Shown in pieces: positions 26,332 through 35,390 of a DNA stretch of 64,000 bases. A program made the position numbers and the translations under genes. The stretch comes from Selenomonas sp. GTDB taxonomy: Bacteria; Bacillota_C; Negativicutes; Selenomonadales; Selenomonadaceae. The stretch covers positions 1 to 64,000 of the forward strand of contig NZ_JAILPX010000020.1 in assembly GCF_024699275.1 (NCBI RefSeq), read 5' to 3'. Each line of letters opens with the position of its first letter. Within the stretch, counting starts at the first letter, position 1. The notes under the pieces were generated by a model that made no database searches, was not told the origin of the DNA, and worked only from the letters and a program-made list of their open reading frames with translations.

Positions 26332-26757
26332 TTATAAGGTTTGCGTAATATTCTTTTCCAGTTTTGTCAAAGTATTCACAAAAGCAGTCAATTCCTCCTG
26401 GGAAATCGTATCTTCGAGTGCCTGCATGAATACATGGTCCACCAAAATAATTTTCTCAGCCAGTAGAAATCCTGCATTGGTTACATTTAATTGATAAAGG
26501 CGCCTATCCACCTCACTTTTTTGACGTTGAAGCAATCCCTTTTTCAGCAGCCTGTCTACCAGTGCCTTAGTACTATTCTTATCCTTTTCTAACCTCTCGG
26601 CCAGTTGTTGCTGTGAAAGCCCCTTTTCCTCCCTTACAATTTGTAATACCACCCACTGCTCCGGTGTAATATCGAATTCAGCTAAAGCGTTTGTCATATA
26701 CTGATGTATTTTACGTGCTGTGCGGCAAATTTTATAACCTGTAGTTTCGTTTATCAT
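26332..26757 (-). CDS. MarR-family transcriptional regulator
   Basis: A 141-residue MarR-type winged-helix regulator. Visible features are the dimerisation helix at the start (CRTARKIHQYMTNALAEF), ITPEQWVVLQIV, the recognition helix region LSQQQLAERLEKDKNSTKAL, and the wing KSEVDRRLYQLNVTNAG. The ATG at 26757 follows AAAGGA; a longer in-frame start is possible. It lies upstream of the Tat-exported hydrolase on the same strand, with the tandem palindromes between them, so repression of that gene until a ligand binds is the likely role. No effector can be named. Confidence 0.9.
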   Translation of the reverse strand: MINETTGYKICRTARKIHQYMTNALAEFDITPEQWVVLQIVREEKGLSQQQLAERLEKDKNSTKALVDRLLKKGLLQRQKSEVDRRLYQLNVTNAGFLLAEKIILVDHVFMQALEDTISQEELTAFVNTLTKLEKNITQTL

Positions 26758-26898
26758 AGATTCCTTTCCTAATCGTTTATTTGCATCTTCCTTTTGGTCG
26801 TTTACCATTATAGCGCATCGATTTTGATTTCGCTACTTTTCATCATTTCATTCTTCCGTGTCGATATTCGTTCAACTGCCAAAGGACTTACACGAAAA

Positions 26899-29838
26899 TC
26901 ATGGTTTCAATACTGATTTTATGGTGGCAAAAAGCGTAGGAATATCGATGGGTTTAGCGATATGACCATCCATCCCCACTATGGCGGCATTTTCCCGGTC
27001 TTCCCGGAAGGCATTGGCCGTCATGGCAAAAATCGGAATTCCGGCCTTTGCCGGATCCTCCATGCTGCGAATGTTGCGTGTAGCCTCGTAACCATCCATA
27101 TTGGGCATCTGGATATCCATCAGAATCAAATCATAATAACCGGCAGGTGCCTTACTGAGCATATCGATACATTCAACACCATCACAAGCCCGCTCTATGG
27201 TCACCCCAGTAGCACTGAGCAGTTCTATACTGATTTCCGCATTGAGGTCGTTGTCTTCTGCCAGCAGAATACGCTTATCGGTGAAATCGAAATCCTTGTT
27301 CCCCTTCGATGACAAGGCAACCTGCGTTTCAGGTTCTTCACCAATGCGATGTGGCAGCCGGATGATGATTTTTGTCCCCTTGCCGATTTGACTGTCCACC
27401 GTAATGGTTCCCTTCATCAGTTCCACCAGTTGTTTGACGATGGACATTCCTAGACCAGTTCCCTGAATGCCGCTTTGGGAAGTATTGCGTTCCCGGGAAA
27501 ACACCTCGAAAATCTGATGGATATATTCTTGGGACATACCAATGCCATTATCGGCAATGGTACTTTCCATAATACAAGTGTCCGCCGTCTCTCCGGGAAG
27601 TTCGCGGAAGCTGGCCTCAATCTGTCCACCATCGGCGGTGTATTTTATGGCATTACTCAAAAGATTCATGAGGATTTCCGAAAGGTGGGTATAATCGATA
27701 TAAAGATAAGGATGGATAATCTCGATATTGGTCTGAAGGGTTATGTTTTTCGCGAATAGTTCCCCCTCAAACATAGCCGTACAAGTTTCAATAAAGCCCC
27801 GGGCGTCAATCACATCTTCTTCCAGAATGATTTTCTTATTCTCAATCCGCGCCATTTCCAAGACATTATTCAGGATTTTCAGCAATTGGCGGCTAGCGAT
27901 CTTCACCTTATTATGGTAATCCAGGTAGCGTTCCTTATTGCCCAGTACCCGGTCCTCTAAATCCGTAAAGCCAATGATGGCATTGAGGGGGGTCCGGATA
28001 TCATGGCTCATATTGAACAGGAATGCGGTTTTGGCATTATTGGCAGCTTCTGCCGCTTCCTTGGCCTCCTCCAATTCCGTCTGCTGATTCTGCAGGTGCT
28101 CATTCAAGAAGGAAATCTCCCGAATCTGTGCCTCCTGTTCTTCCGCTGCCCGCTCCAGCATGGTCTGCTTTTGCTGCAGGTCATGGTTGAGCATAGATAT
28201 TTCACCGATTTTAGCTTCCAATTCCCGTTGTTTTGATTCTTTCAGCTGCAGGTATTTCTTTTTCTTCTGCCAGTCATTGATGATGAGAATAAAAATCACC
28301 ACCCCTGCCAAGAACAACAGCCAGAGATTATCCGTCAAAAATTCCTGGAATGTGGTCTTATGTTTTTCTTCATAGGGATAGGAATGAACCAAGGTAAAAT
28401 CCGGAGAAAGCAGGGCAATGCCATGGTTCAGGATACGCAGGGTATCGGAGGCAGTCCGCAGGGCTGCAAATCCCAAAGTCGCACTTTGGGGGAGCTGGGC
28501 TGTCAGCAAATCCCGGTAACGATTTTTGCTGCGCAGCAGATAATCGGTGCGCTGGCCACTAATCAGAGTAGCATCGGCCCGACCTTCCGCCACAGCATCC
28601 AGGCATTCTTCAACGGATGGAAAATACAGGACTTGCGTATGCGGATAATGCACCCCTTGAAAAGACAGGATGGAAAGATTTGCCCGATTCAGCGCCAGTA
28701 CAGCAGTTTCCATATTGGGGTAATCTCCACGATAGACTAAATTGTAATAGCTGCTGATAACCGGATCACTCGTAGCAAAATCCTGTTGTTCTGCAGACCA
28801 AAATTCCGAATAAACGGGAAAAATAACATCTACATCACGGTTTCTGAGCGCAGCGAGCATTTCTTCCGCCGTGTCATAGCCCTTATAGGTAATCTGGATA
28901 TCATCCAGCTTCAGTTCGTGGAAAATCTCCGGCGCCAGTTCCTTCAAGACCCCGGTCAGATTTCCGGATTCATCGGCAGCAGAATACGGCAAAAATTTCC
29001 TGGTGTAACCAATGACAAAATTTTTATGATTGGCAGCCCATTCCTGTTCCCAGTCGGCAAGCGCAGTGGAAATCTCCGAACGACGGTACCAGGTATTAGC
29101 CAGCATTTCCTTCAACTTCGGATTTTCCCAGAACATCTCCTTCTGCGCCTGATTCAAATTGGCCAAAAGATCCGGCCGCTGCTTGCTGACGCAGACAAAA
29201 TAATCGGCCAGTCCTGCTTCAGCAATGACGGTGATGCCGGCCATTGCCCCCGTCTCATTTCCCTCCACGATCGTAACATCGACTCTTCCGTCAATCAGCG
29301 CCCGATCCCGCTGTTTGACATCACTGAAGAACACCATTTCGGCATCTACCTGATTTTTGGCCAGGTAATTCCGCGTAATATCGGCCATGGCACCGGGAAT
29401 CACCCCTATCTTTTTGCCGACAATACTCTGCGGATTACTGTTGATGGTCAGATCCTGCATGCGTTTCAGGAATACATAAGTGGTATTCCCCATGGCCTGC
29501 TCTGGATAAAGGATCTTCCCTTCCCGATCTTTTTTATAAGCCAAGCCAGTGAGTATATCGATTTCGCCGGACAGTAATTTCGCATAAAGATCGCCATAAC
29601 TGCCATAGACATATTCGTATTTCCAGTTGGTATACAGGCGAAGACGCTGCATATACTCATAGGAATACCCTGTCTTCACCAAACAACCGGCAGCGCCGGA
29701 TTGGAAGTTATCGTTCTCATAATAGCCGATACGAACAACTTGCTCATTTGCATCCGCTATGGACATAGAAACAATAAGCGGCAATATGCAAATGTGACAA
29801 AACAGGCAGGCTAATATGAAATCGGCTGACCTTTTCAT
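26899..29838 (-). CDS. Hybrid histidine kinase with two solute-binding sensor domains (BvgS/EvgS-like)
   Basis: A 979-residue membrane sensor. In order: N-terminal signal/anchor (about 8-28), two consecutive type-3 solute-binding (amino-acid-type, Venus-flytrap) domains in the periplasm (about 35-250 and 270-495), one membrane segment (about 505-525), a long coiled coil (about 530-610), HisKA with the box MSHDIRTPLNA, HATPase with NLLSNAIKYT, DNGIGM and GTGLGMSIVKQL, and a C-terminal receiver with the phosphoacceptor in LILMDIQMPNMDGYEA. No Hpt domain is present, so a separate phosphotransfer protein or a direct regulator must follow. No response-regulator gene is adjacent. The ATG at 29838 follows GAGGTGAGGG. 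The ligand is probably an amino acid or small cation (family inference). Confidence 0.9.
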   Translation of the reverse strand: MKRSADFILACLFCHICILPLIVSMSIADANEQVVRIGYYENDNFQSGAAGCLVKTGYSYEYMQRLRLYTNWKYEYVYGSYGDLYAKLLSGEIDILTGLAYKKDREGKILYPEQAMGNTTYVFLKRMQDLTINSNPQSIVGKKIGVIPGAMADITRNYLAKNQVDAEMVFFSDVKQRDRALIDGRVDVTIVEGNETGAMAGITVIAEAGLADYFVCVSKQRPDLLANLNQAQKEMFWENPKLKEMLANTWYRRSEISTALADWEQEWAANHKNFVIGYTRKFLPYSAADESGNLTGVLKELAPEIFHELKLDDIQITYKGYDTAEEMLAALRNRDVDVIFPVYSEFWSAEQQDFATSDPVISSYYNLVYRGDYPNMETAVLALNRANLSILSFQGVHYPHTQVLYFPSVEECLDAVAEGRADATLISGQRTDYLLRSKNRYRDLLTAQLPQSATLGFAALRTASDTLRILNHGIALLSPDFTLVHSYPYEEKHKTTFQEFLTDNLWLLFLAGVVIFILIINDWQKKKKYLQLKESKQRELEAKIGEISMLNHDLQQKQTMLERAAEEQEAQIREISFLNEHLQNQQTELEEAKEAAEAANNAKTAFLFNMSHDIRTPLNAIIGFTDLEDRVLGNKERYLDYHNKVKIASRQLLKILNNVLEMARIENKKIILEEDVIDARGFIETCTAMFEGELFAKNITLQTNIEIIHPYLYIDYTHLSEILMNLLSNAIKYTADGGQIEASFRELPGETADTCIMESTIADNGIGMSQEYIHQIFEVFSRERNTSQSGIQGTGLGMSIVKQLVELMKGTITVDSQIGKGTKIIIRLPHRIGEEPETQVALSSKGNKDFDFTDKRILLAEDNDLNAEISIELLSATGVTIERACDGVECIDMLSKAPAGYYDLILMDIQMPNMDGYEATRNIRSMEDPAKAGIPIFAMTANAFREDRENAAIVGMDGHIAKPIDIPTLFATIKSVLKP

Positions 29839-30021
29839 TTCCCTCACCTCGTGCTTTGGCATTGCATGTTTCCATCATAACTCAAGGAATTCTTTATTAA
29901 TTTATTCGATTCCAAAACGATTTTTCCTTTTCTCCAACAGGATTCCCCTGAAAAAACCACACATAACCAAAAAATCAGCCAGATGGCACCACAATTCATA
30001 ACGACAAACAAAGGTGAGAAC

Positions 30022-30047
30022 AAAAAAAGACACCGCAAAGGTGTCTT
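30022..30047 (-). terminator. Terminator of the radical SAM gene
   Basis: An 8-bp perfect inverted repeat (AAGACACC / GGTGTCTT) with a 5-base loop is followed on the minus strand by seven T. It lies 8 bases past the stop codon. Confidence 0.8.
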
Positions 30048-30054
30048 GTAAAAA

Positions 30055-31152
30055 TCAATATTTTTGTGCTAAAAGAGCTTCAACCTCTGCTCTTTTTTCG
30101 TGCAGTACACAGCCGCCATTATGGTCATCCAGCAGGATATCCCCAGAACGCAAGGCTGCAAAGAGTTTCGAATTCAAGGCCTCCAACAGCGGACGCTCCC
30201 GAATATTCACATCCGAGTAGGGCGAAAAGGGACAAGGTTCGGCCCCGCCATGGGAGTTGATATGGAAAAAGCCGCGGCCTGCCGCAATACAGCCCCCTGA
30301 ACTTTTTTCATCTCCAGGGAAGGAAATAAAGATAATCTCTGGATATTCCTGTCTTAGCTTCTGCAGGGCATCCGTCAAATAAGCTCTTTCCATATCCCCG
30401 GGAGCCAGCTTCTTTGCCTCTTCCGTATCGGGTACGAACTCCACATAGATGACGGCCTTACAGCCCCTCTGGGCTAAATCACGGATGAAATCTCCTCCCG
30501 AAACCTGCTGCACATTAGCCGTAGTTACCGTTACCGAAGCGCCGAAGATCAAGCCCCGCTTCTTGAAGGCATCCATATTGTTCATCAGGATATCATATAT
30601 TCCCTCGCCCCGGCGGCCGTCGGTCACTTCCCGGTTTCCCTCAATACTCATAATGGGAACAAGATTCCGTGACCGGTCGAACAGTTCAAAATAACGGTCA
30701 TTGATAAAGGTTCCGTTGGTAAAGATGGGGAAAAGGATATTCTTATGTTCAGCAGCTGCCTCTATGACATCCCTGCGCAGCAACGGCTCGCCTCCGGCCA
30801 ACAGGATAAAGCTCACACCGATTTCACCGGCTTCTGTAAAGAGCCTGTCCCACTCAGCTGCGGTCAACTGCATCACCGGCTCCGTATCCACCGTTGCCTG
30901 GTTGCAGCGGGAATAACAGCCTGCACAATGCAGATTGCACTTGCTGGTTATACTGGCAATCAAAAAGGGCGGTACATGTTCCCCCTGCTGCTCGTATTCA
31001 GCCCGTTTCTGGGAAGCTTTCCTGCTGGCCAGGGCAAATTTAGCCATAAAGATGCTTTCCTGCGGATTCTTAAGGGTTGCTTTAACCGCCTCCGCCACAA
31101 TCTTTTCTACGCCCTTGGTCATATAGGCCTGAATATCAAAATCCTTGTCCAC
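30055..31152 (-). CDS. Radical SAM protein with C-terminal cysteines
   Basis: A 365-residue radical SAM enzyme. The cluster motif CNLHCAGC (Cys-x3-Cys-x2-Cys) is near residue 72, followed by LLAGGEPLLRRDVIE (the GGEP S-adenosylmethionine motif) and a TIM-barrel core. C-terminal cysteines (SSGGCIAAGRGFFHINSHGG, AEPCPFSPYSD, then GGCVLHEKR) suggest a second, SPASM-like cluster or shortened version of one. The N-terminal about 60 residues are helical and unlike the core. Substrate unknown; relatives modify peptides or cofactors. It begins with GTG 31152 behind AGGAGG. The HxlR and TSCPD genes lie beyond it, which may hint at a redox- or sulfur-linked role. Confidence 0.85.
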   Translation of the reverse strand: MDKDFDIQAYMTKGVEKIVAEAVKATLKNPQESIFMAKFALASRKASQKRAEYEQQGEHVPPFLIASITSKCNLHCAGCYSRCNQATVDTEPVMQLTAAEWDRLFTEAGEIGVSFILLAGGEPLLRRDVIEAAAEHKNILFPIFTNGTFINDRYFELFDRSRNLVPIMSIEGNREVTDGRRGEGIYDILMNNMDAFKKRGLIFGASVTVTTANVQQVSGGDFIRDLAQRGCKAVIYVEFVPDTEEAKKLAPGDMERAYLTDALQKLRQEYPEIIFISFPGDEKSSGGCIAAGRGFFHINSHGGAEPCPFSPYSDVNIRERPLLEALNSKLFAALRSGDILLDDHNGGCVLHEKRAEVEALLAQKY

Positions 31153-31265
31153 AAGCTAGTCCTCCTATTACGCCTTCGTATCTAAGCAGGATTACCATAA
31201 CAAATGCTTATGACCTATATATGACCTTTTCCGCCGCCTGTCGTCAAGCTGTGAGCTAAAGCAAG

Positions 31266-31595
31266 CTATTCGGAAATATTTTTCTCGCCCCATTCTTTCA
31301 GTTCCAACAGGATGGGGATAATGGAGCGGCAGCGTTCTGTCAGTTCATATTCCACCCGCACAGGTATCTCCGGATACTGCCTGCGGATAACCATGCCATC
31401 CTGCTCCAGCTCATGCAGAGAATGGGCCAGCATCGTATTCGTGATGCCCGTTACCTTTTTCTTTAATTCGTTATACCGCATGACGCCCATCTCATCAATG
31501 GTACAAATAATGAGGATTTTCCATTTCCCGCCCAGAATAGCCAACGTCTTGCGCAGGCCACAGATGGTCGTAGCAATCTCCTTTTCTTTGGTCAC
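31266..31595 (-). CDS. HxlR-family transcriptional regulator
   Basis: A 109-residue winged-helix regulator of the HxlR type. It contains the LRKTLAILGGKWKILIIC segment, RYNELKKKVTGITNTMLAHSL with the recognition helix, ELEQDGMVIRRQYPEIPVRVEYELT as the wing, and a C-terminal dimerisation helix. Members sense aldehydes, quinones or redox stress, often through cysteines; here Cys12, Cys31 and one more near 90 are available. Start codon GTG 31595 follows GGAGG. It is divergent from the TSCPD gene and 113 bases upstream of the radical SAM gene on the same strand. Confidence 0.88.
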   Translation of the reverse strand: MTKEKEIATTICGLRKTLAILGGKWKILIICTIDEMGVMRYNELKKKVTGITNTMLAHSLHELEQDGMVIRRQYPEIPVRVEYELTERCRSIIPILLELKEWGEKNISE

Positions 31596-31736
31596 CGCAT
31601 TTCTCTCCTCCCTGCTCAGTTTTTTCTTACCTAGTAAATAAAAACTGCGTACTTGATAAGTTTTTTATATCTAGTATAATACCTTTATCCGATTGAATAC
31701 GCAAGTCATTTTGTATGAAGAAAGTGAGGACTCAAC

Positions 31737-31988
31737 ATGAAAAACTTTTCCTTCCAGCCCCAGGGGGTATGCAGCCGGGAAATCAGCTTCAGCATCGACG
31801 ATGACGGCAAGCTGCACAATGTCCATTTTCTGGGTGGCTGTCCAGGAAACCTGCAGGCCATCGGCAAACTGGTAGAGGGAGCCGATGCTGCTGATATCGC
31901 CCATATCTTAAAGGGCAATGACTGCGGCGGCCGCGGCACCTCTTGTGCTGACCAGCTTTCCCAAGCCCTTGCCGCTGCCATGGAATAA
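31737..31988 (+). CDS. TSCPD domain small protein
   Basis: An 83-residue protein consisting of one TSCPD domain, a cysteine-containing module also found at the end of class II ribonucleotide reductases. Characteristic cysteines are in PQGVCSREI, LGGCPGNLQAI, GNDCGGRGTSCADQL. The stand-alone form is common in anaerobes and its function is not known; zinc binding is plausible from the cysteines. The ATG follows GTGAGG nine bases upstream. Divergent from the HxlR regulator, with which it shares a 141-bp promoter region. Confidence 0.87.
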   Translation: MKNFSFQPQGVCSREISFSIDDDGKLHNVHFLGGCPGNLQAIGKLVEGADAADIAHILKGNDCGGRGTSCADQLSQALAAAME

Positions 31989-32029
31989 ATAGAAATTGTC
32001 AGATACCATAACAGTTAAAAGTACCGTGA

Positions 32030-32278
32030 AATTGCAGTTTATCGCTGTTACTGCGTGCTTTATTTTTTGTCACAGCGCAGTTGGAGCGGAGGTGGTAATA
32101 CTTTTCGCCGTCCCACTAAATGGCCCACAAGCAAATGCATGGACTTTTTAGCCACCTGCGCCGGGCAGGCCGGCGGCGCGTATGTTCATCTCCGTATCCA
32201 GTTCATGCCTTTTGTGGGCCAGTCCTCACTGCGTTCGGACAATCGTTCCAAGGCGAAAAGCATCACCACCTCCGCTCC
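32030..32278 (+). repeat. Palindromic repeat element, copy 1
   Basis: This copy starts with AATTGCAGTTT (32030-32040) and has 27-base arms at 32083-32109 and 32252-32278 that are inverted repeats with two mismatches (GGAGCGGAGGTGGT...TTTTCGCC). Inner arms near 32122-32143 and 32201-32220 (GGCCCACAA / TTGTGGGCC) extend the hairpin. The loop carries the core ACCTGCGCCGGGCAGGCC (32154-32171). Frames crossing the arms could encode short peptides with a repeated GAEVV-LFA pattern in both directions. No ribosome site or intact gene is seen. Confidence 0.8.
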
Positions 32279-32388
32279 TAAGTTGCGTTTGCCTAATGTG
32301 TATTTTTCGCGGTGATAAGCAGCAAGTACATCGATGTTCTCGTTACGGGAGCAACGCGTTCGTGGCAATTGTAGAGTTTGTTGGTTTT

Positions 32389-32635
32389 GGGTGAGCGGGG
32401 GAGTGATTTTCTGTCCGGAGCGTCTGCCTGAACGCAGTGAAGGCCGGCCCCGGCAGAAAGATACTAAATCTGTACGTTGAAAGACGCGCCGTTGGCCTGC
32501 CCGGCGCAGGTAACTGGACAGTTCTATTTTCCGAGGGGGTCGTTTTAGCGGGAAACAGAAAATTACTCCCCCGCTCGCCCATTACCACGCATGAACGGAA
32601 TACTGTCAGCAGGAACTTCCCGAAAAACTGCAATT
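32389..32635 (-). repeat. Palindromic repeat element, copy 2, opposite orientation
   Basis: Read on the minus strand this copy has the same order of parts as copy 1: AATTGCAGTTT (32625-32635), an outer arm (32555-32576), the core ACCTGCGCCGGGCAGGCC (32494-32511), ACTGCGTTC, and the inverted outer arm (32393-32414). The outer arms pair with one mismatch in 22 bases (GAGCGGGGGAGT...). The core with its flank matches copy 1 at 26 of 28 positions (32154-32181 against 32484-32511). The region between the copies (32279-32392) shows nothing recognisable. Confidence 0.8.
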
Positions 32636-32660
32636 GGTAAAAACTTGTGTGATAATTTTG

Positions 32661-32710
32661 TAAAGCCCCGCATAAGGTAGACTGAGCAATCTACCTTATG
32701 CGGGGCTTTA
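32661..32710. terminator. Strong terminator after the cupin gene
   Basis: A 21-bp perfect inverted repeat (32661-32681 with 32690-32710, core AAAGCCCCGCATAAGG) with an 8-base loop and A/T-rich flanks. It lies 25 bases past the cupin stop codon on the minus strand and can act in both directions. Confidence 0.85.
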
Positions 32711-32735
32711 TGTTTTATGTCCATGTAAAGGAATA

Positions 32736-33080
32736 TTATTTTTTGATAATCAAAGCCATGAATACCAGATTTTCTGTTTTGGAGGGGTTAGCAATGCCGT
32801 GCTTTTCTCCATCGGGACAGAAGGTAGTGGCGCCGGCGCCGAGGGTAACTTCCTTGCCATTATCGTTGTACAGAGCCGTACCGGAAAGGATGTGATAGGT
32901 TTCCGTATTGCCATGGTGCTCGTGGACGCCGATGGAACACAGGGGCGGGATGATGACCTTGGCATACATATCGCATTTGCCATCCAGTTCGCTGGTGGTC
33001 AAGAGTTTCACGATGGTAATGGTGCCCTGGCCATCGGCCTTGTTGGCAGCTTGCAGGGGCGTGGGTTCAATAAAAGCCAT
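32736..33080 (-). CDS. Cupin domain protein
   Basis: A 114-residue single-domain cupin. Metal-ligand pattern is visible in VHEHHGNTETYHILSG (first cupin motif, near residues 52-67) and FCPDGEKHGIANPS (second motif, near 88-101). Cupins of this size are dioxygenases, isomerases or sensors, and no substrate can be inferred. I start at ATG 33080 behind AAGGAG; the longer frame upstream runs into the branching-enzyme gene. The gap to that gene is 29 bases, so they are probably co-transcribed, ending at the strong hairpin. Confidence 0.87.
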   Translation of the reverse strand: MAFIEPTPLQAANKADGQGTITIVKLLTTSELDGKCDMYAKVIIPPLCSIGVHEHHGNTETYHILSGTALYNDNGKEVTLGAGATTFCPDGEKHGIANPSKTENLVFMALIIKK

Positions 33081-33109
33081 GTTAATGTCTCCTTTATGGT
33101 TATACTTGC

Positions 33110-35128
33110 TTATTTCTTGCGCAGAACAACAGCACTGCGGGCAGGAATGTAAATCTTCAGCCATTCCTTGCCATCCTTTTCATAGAGTGGGTCCATGTTG
33201 GTCTTATGGATAACGCTGTCATCCGCCAAGCCATTGCCGCCAAAGGCTTTGGCATCGGTGTTGAGGACTACCTCATAGGACCCTTTGGGTACAAGGAAAC
33301 CGTAGTCTGGGAAGGACTGGGTGGGTGAGAAATTGAAGACGAAAATCAAATCTCCCCGGCTATAGGCTAAAACCTGGTCGCCGTCATTATGCCAGAGTTC
33401 CACCACAGGCTGTTTCTGGATATTCTTTACGGTCTTGAGGGTGGCTAACATTTCCCGGTCGAAATCACCAAGGTAATGATAACACAGTTTAGAATCATCG
33501 ACCAGATGCCATTGACGGCGGGCGTACTTATAGCCCCAGCCGTTTCCTTCCCGGGGGAAGTCAATCCATTCGGGATGTCCAAATTCATTGCCCATGAAAT
33601 TCAGATAGCCGCCGTTGATGGTGGAAGCGGTAACCAGGCGAATCATCTTGTGCAGGGCGATGCCCCGATCCACCATGCCGTTGCGGTTATCCTTGGAGAA
33701 GTGCCAGTACATATCCGCATCGATGAGGCGGAAGATGATGGTCTTATCGCCTACTAAGGCCTGGTCATGACTTTCGGCATAGGAGATGGTTTTTTCATCG
33801 GAACGGCGGTTGGTCATTTCCCAGAAGATGCTGGAGGGTTTCCAATCTTCATCCTTTTGTTCTTTGATGGTCTTAATCCAATAATCCGGTATGTTCATGG
33901 CCAGACGGTAATCAAAACCGTAACCGCCATCCTCAAACTTTGCCGCCAGTCCCGGCATGCCGCTGACATCTTCCGCAATGGTGATGGCATGGGGATTGAT
34001 CTCGTGAATGAGTTTGTTGGCTAAGGTCAGATAGCAGATGGCGTTGTCGTCCTGGTGACCGTTGAAATAATCACCATAGTTCATAAAGGTTTCGCCCAGG
34101 CCATGGCTGTAATAGAGCATGGAGGTGATGCCGTCAAAGCGGAATCCGTCGAAATGGAATTCCTCCAGCCAGTATTTGCAGTTGGACAGCAGGAAGTGTA
34201 TGACATCATCCTTGCCATAGTCGAAGCAAAGGCTGTCCCAAGCGGGGTGTTCATGACGGTCACCGGGATAGAAGAACTGATTGGGGTCACCACAGAGATT
34301 GCCGAGGCCTTCCACTTCGTTCTTTACCGCATGGCTATGGACGATATCCATGATGACGGTGATTCCCATCTTATGGGCCGTGTCAATGAGTTCCTTGAGT
34401 TCTTCTGGCGTGCCGCAACGGCTGCTGGGCGCAAAGAAGGAACTTACATGGTAGCCGAAACTGCCATAATAGGGGTGTTCCTGGATGGCCATAATCTGGA
34501 TACAGTTGTAACCATCTTTTTTCACCCGGGGTAAAATGTTGTTGGTAAATTCTTTATAAGTACCTACCTTTTCTGCATCTTGCGCCATGCCTACATGACA
34601 TTCGTAGATGAGCAAAGGCGAGGTGGTGGGCTTGAACTTGGCATCATGCCAGGTATGATGCTTGCGGGGATTCCATACCTGAGCGGAGAAAATCTTGGTG
34701 TTTTCATCCTGTACCACCCGGGTAGCCCAGGCAGGAATGCGTTCGCCTTCGCCGCCCCTCCAGTGGACTTTCATCTTGTATAAGTCCTTGTGCTTAATCC
34801 TGCCGGCGGGAATTTCCAATTCCCAATCTCCGGTACCGGGGATATGATGACAGCGGAATTCTTCTTTTTCCTGCCAATCGCTGAAATCCCCAATCAAATA
34901 GATGTCCAGGGCATTGGGAGCCCATTCCCGGAAAACCCAGCCCCGGCCATGCTTATGCAGGCCATAATAGAGATGTCCGGTGGCAAAATCGGCTAATGTC
35001 CGTTTGCCGTTTTGGGTGAGTTGCTTGATTTTCCATACTGCATGTTCGTGGCGGCCACGAATAGCTTCTTCATAGGGGGCAAGCCATTCATCTTTGGCGA
35101 TTAAGCCCAGTTGTTTGTTTTTGACCAT
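33110..35128 (-). CDS. 1,4-alpha-glucan branching enzyme (GH13, eukaryote-like type)
   Basis: A 672-residue glycogen branching enzyme. It has an N-terminal carbohydrate-binding module 48 region (about 60-165), a GH13 barrel (about 190-560) and a C-terminal all-beta domain. Catalytic motifs are visible: DIVHSH, FRFDGITSMLY (nucleophile Asp), ITIAEDVSGMP (acid/base Glu) and SYAESHDQ (Asp). The sequence and length resemble the eukaryotic/Bacteroidetes-type GH13_8 enzymes more than the usual bacterial GlgB (GH13_9). No other glycogen gene is present in the window. Translation seems to begin at ATG 35128, which lacks a strong ribosome site, so the exact start is uncertain. Confidence 0.88.
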   Translation of the reverse strand: MVKNKQLGLIAKDEWLAPYEEAIRGRHEHAVWKIKQLTQNGKRTLADFATGHLYYGLHKHGRGWVFREWAPNALDIYLIGDFSDWQEKEEFRCHHIPGTGDWELEIPAGRIKHKDLYKMKVHWRGGEGERIPAWATRVVQDENTKIFSAQVWNPRKHHTWHDAKFKPTTSPLLIYECHVGMAQDAEKVGTYKEFTNNILPRVKKDGYNCIQIMAIQEHPYYGSFGYHVSSFFAPSSRCGTPEELKELIDTAHKMGITVIMDIVHSHAVKNEVEGLGNLCGDPNQFFYPGDRHEHPAWDSLCFDYGKDDVIHFLLSNCKYWLEEFHFDGFRFDGITSMLYYSHGLGETFMNYGDYFNGHQDDNAICYLTLANKLIHEINPHAITIAEDVSGMPGLAAKFEDGGYGFDYRLAMNIPDYWIKTIKEQKDEDWKPSSIFWEMTNRRSDEKTISYAESHDQALVGDKTIIFRLIDADMYWHFSKDNRNGMVDRGIALHKMIRLVTASTINGGYLNFMGNEFGHPEWIDFPREGNGWGYKYARRQWHLVDDSKLCYHYLGDFDREMLATLKTVKNIQKQPVVELWHNDGDQVLAYSRGDLIFVFNFSPTQSFPDYGFLVPKGSYEVVLNTDAKAFGGNGLADDSVIHKTNMDPLYEKDGKEWLKIYIPARSAVVLRKK

Positions 35129-35390
35129 AATCTACACCGCTGCATTTCAGCCTGCAGCAGTTATTCCTCCCATCTCAAATGAAGTCATAACTACAGTAAA
35201 AAAACTTCCATTTCACATTATAACATAAATTTTCGTAAAAATGGCGGAAAAGGAAATATTATTACCATATATAATCAGGGATGAAGGGGGACAGATTGCC
35301 TTGCATTATGGGCCGGATTTCGTTACAATAGCAGGATATCTGTCTTCTGTCTTTTAGGAGGATGGATTTTTTCTTGAGGGAGTATTTTGT

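Noticed and set aside
32343..32633. 96-codon minus-strand frame in repeat copy 2
   Set aside because: It lies entirely within the palindromic repeat and has no ribosome site, so it is better explained as repeat DNA.
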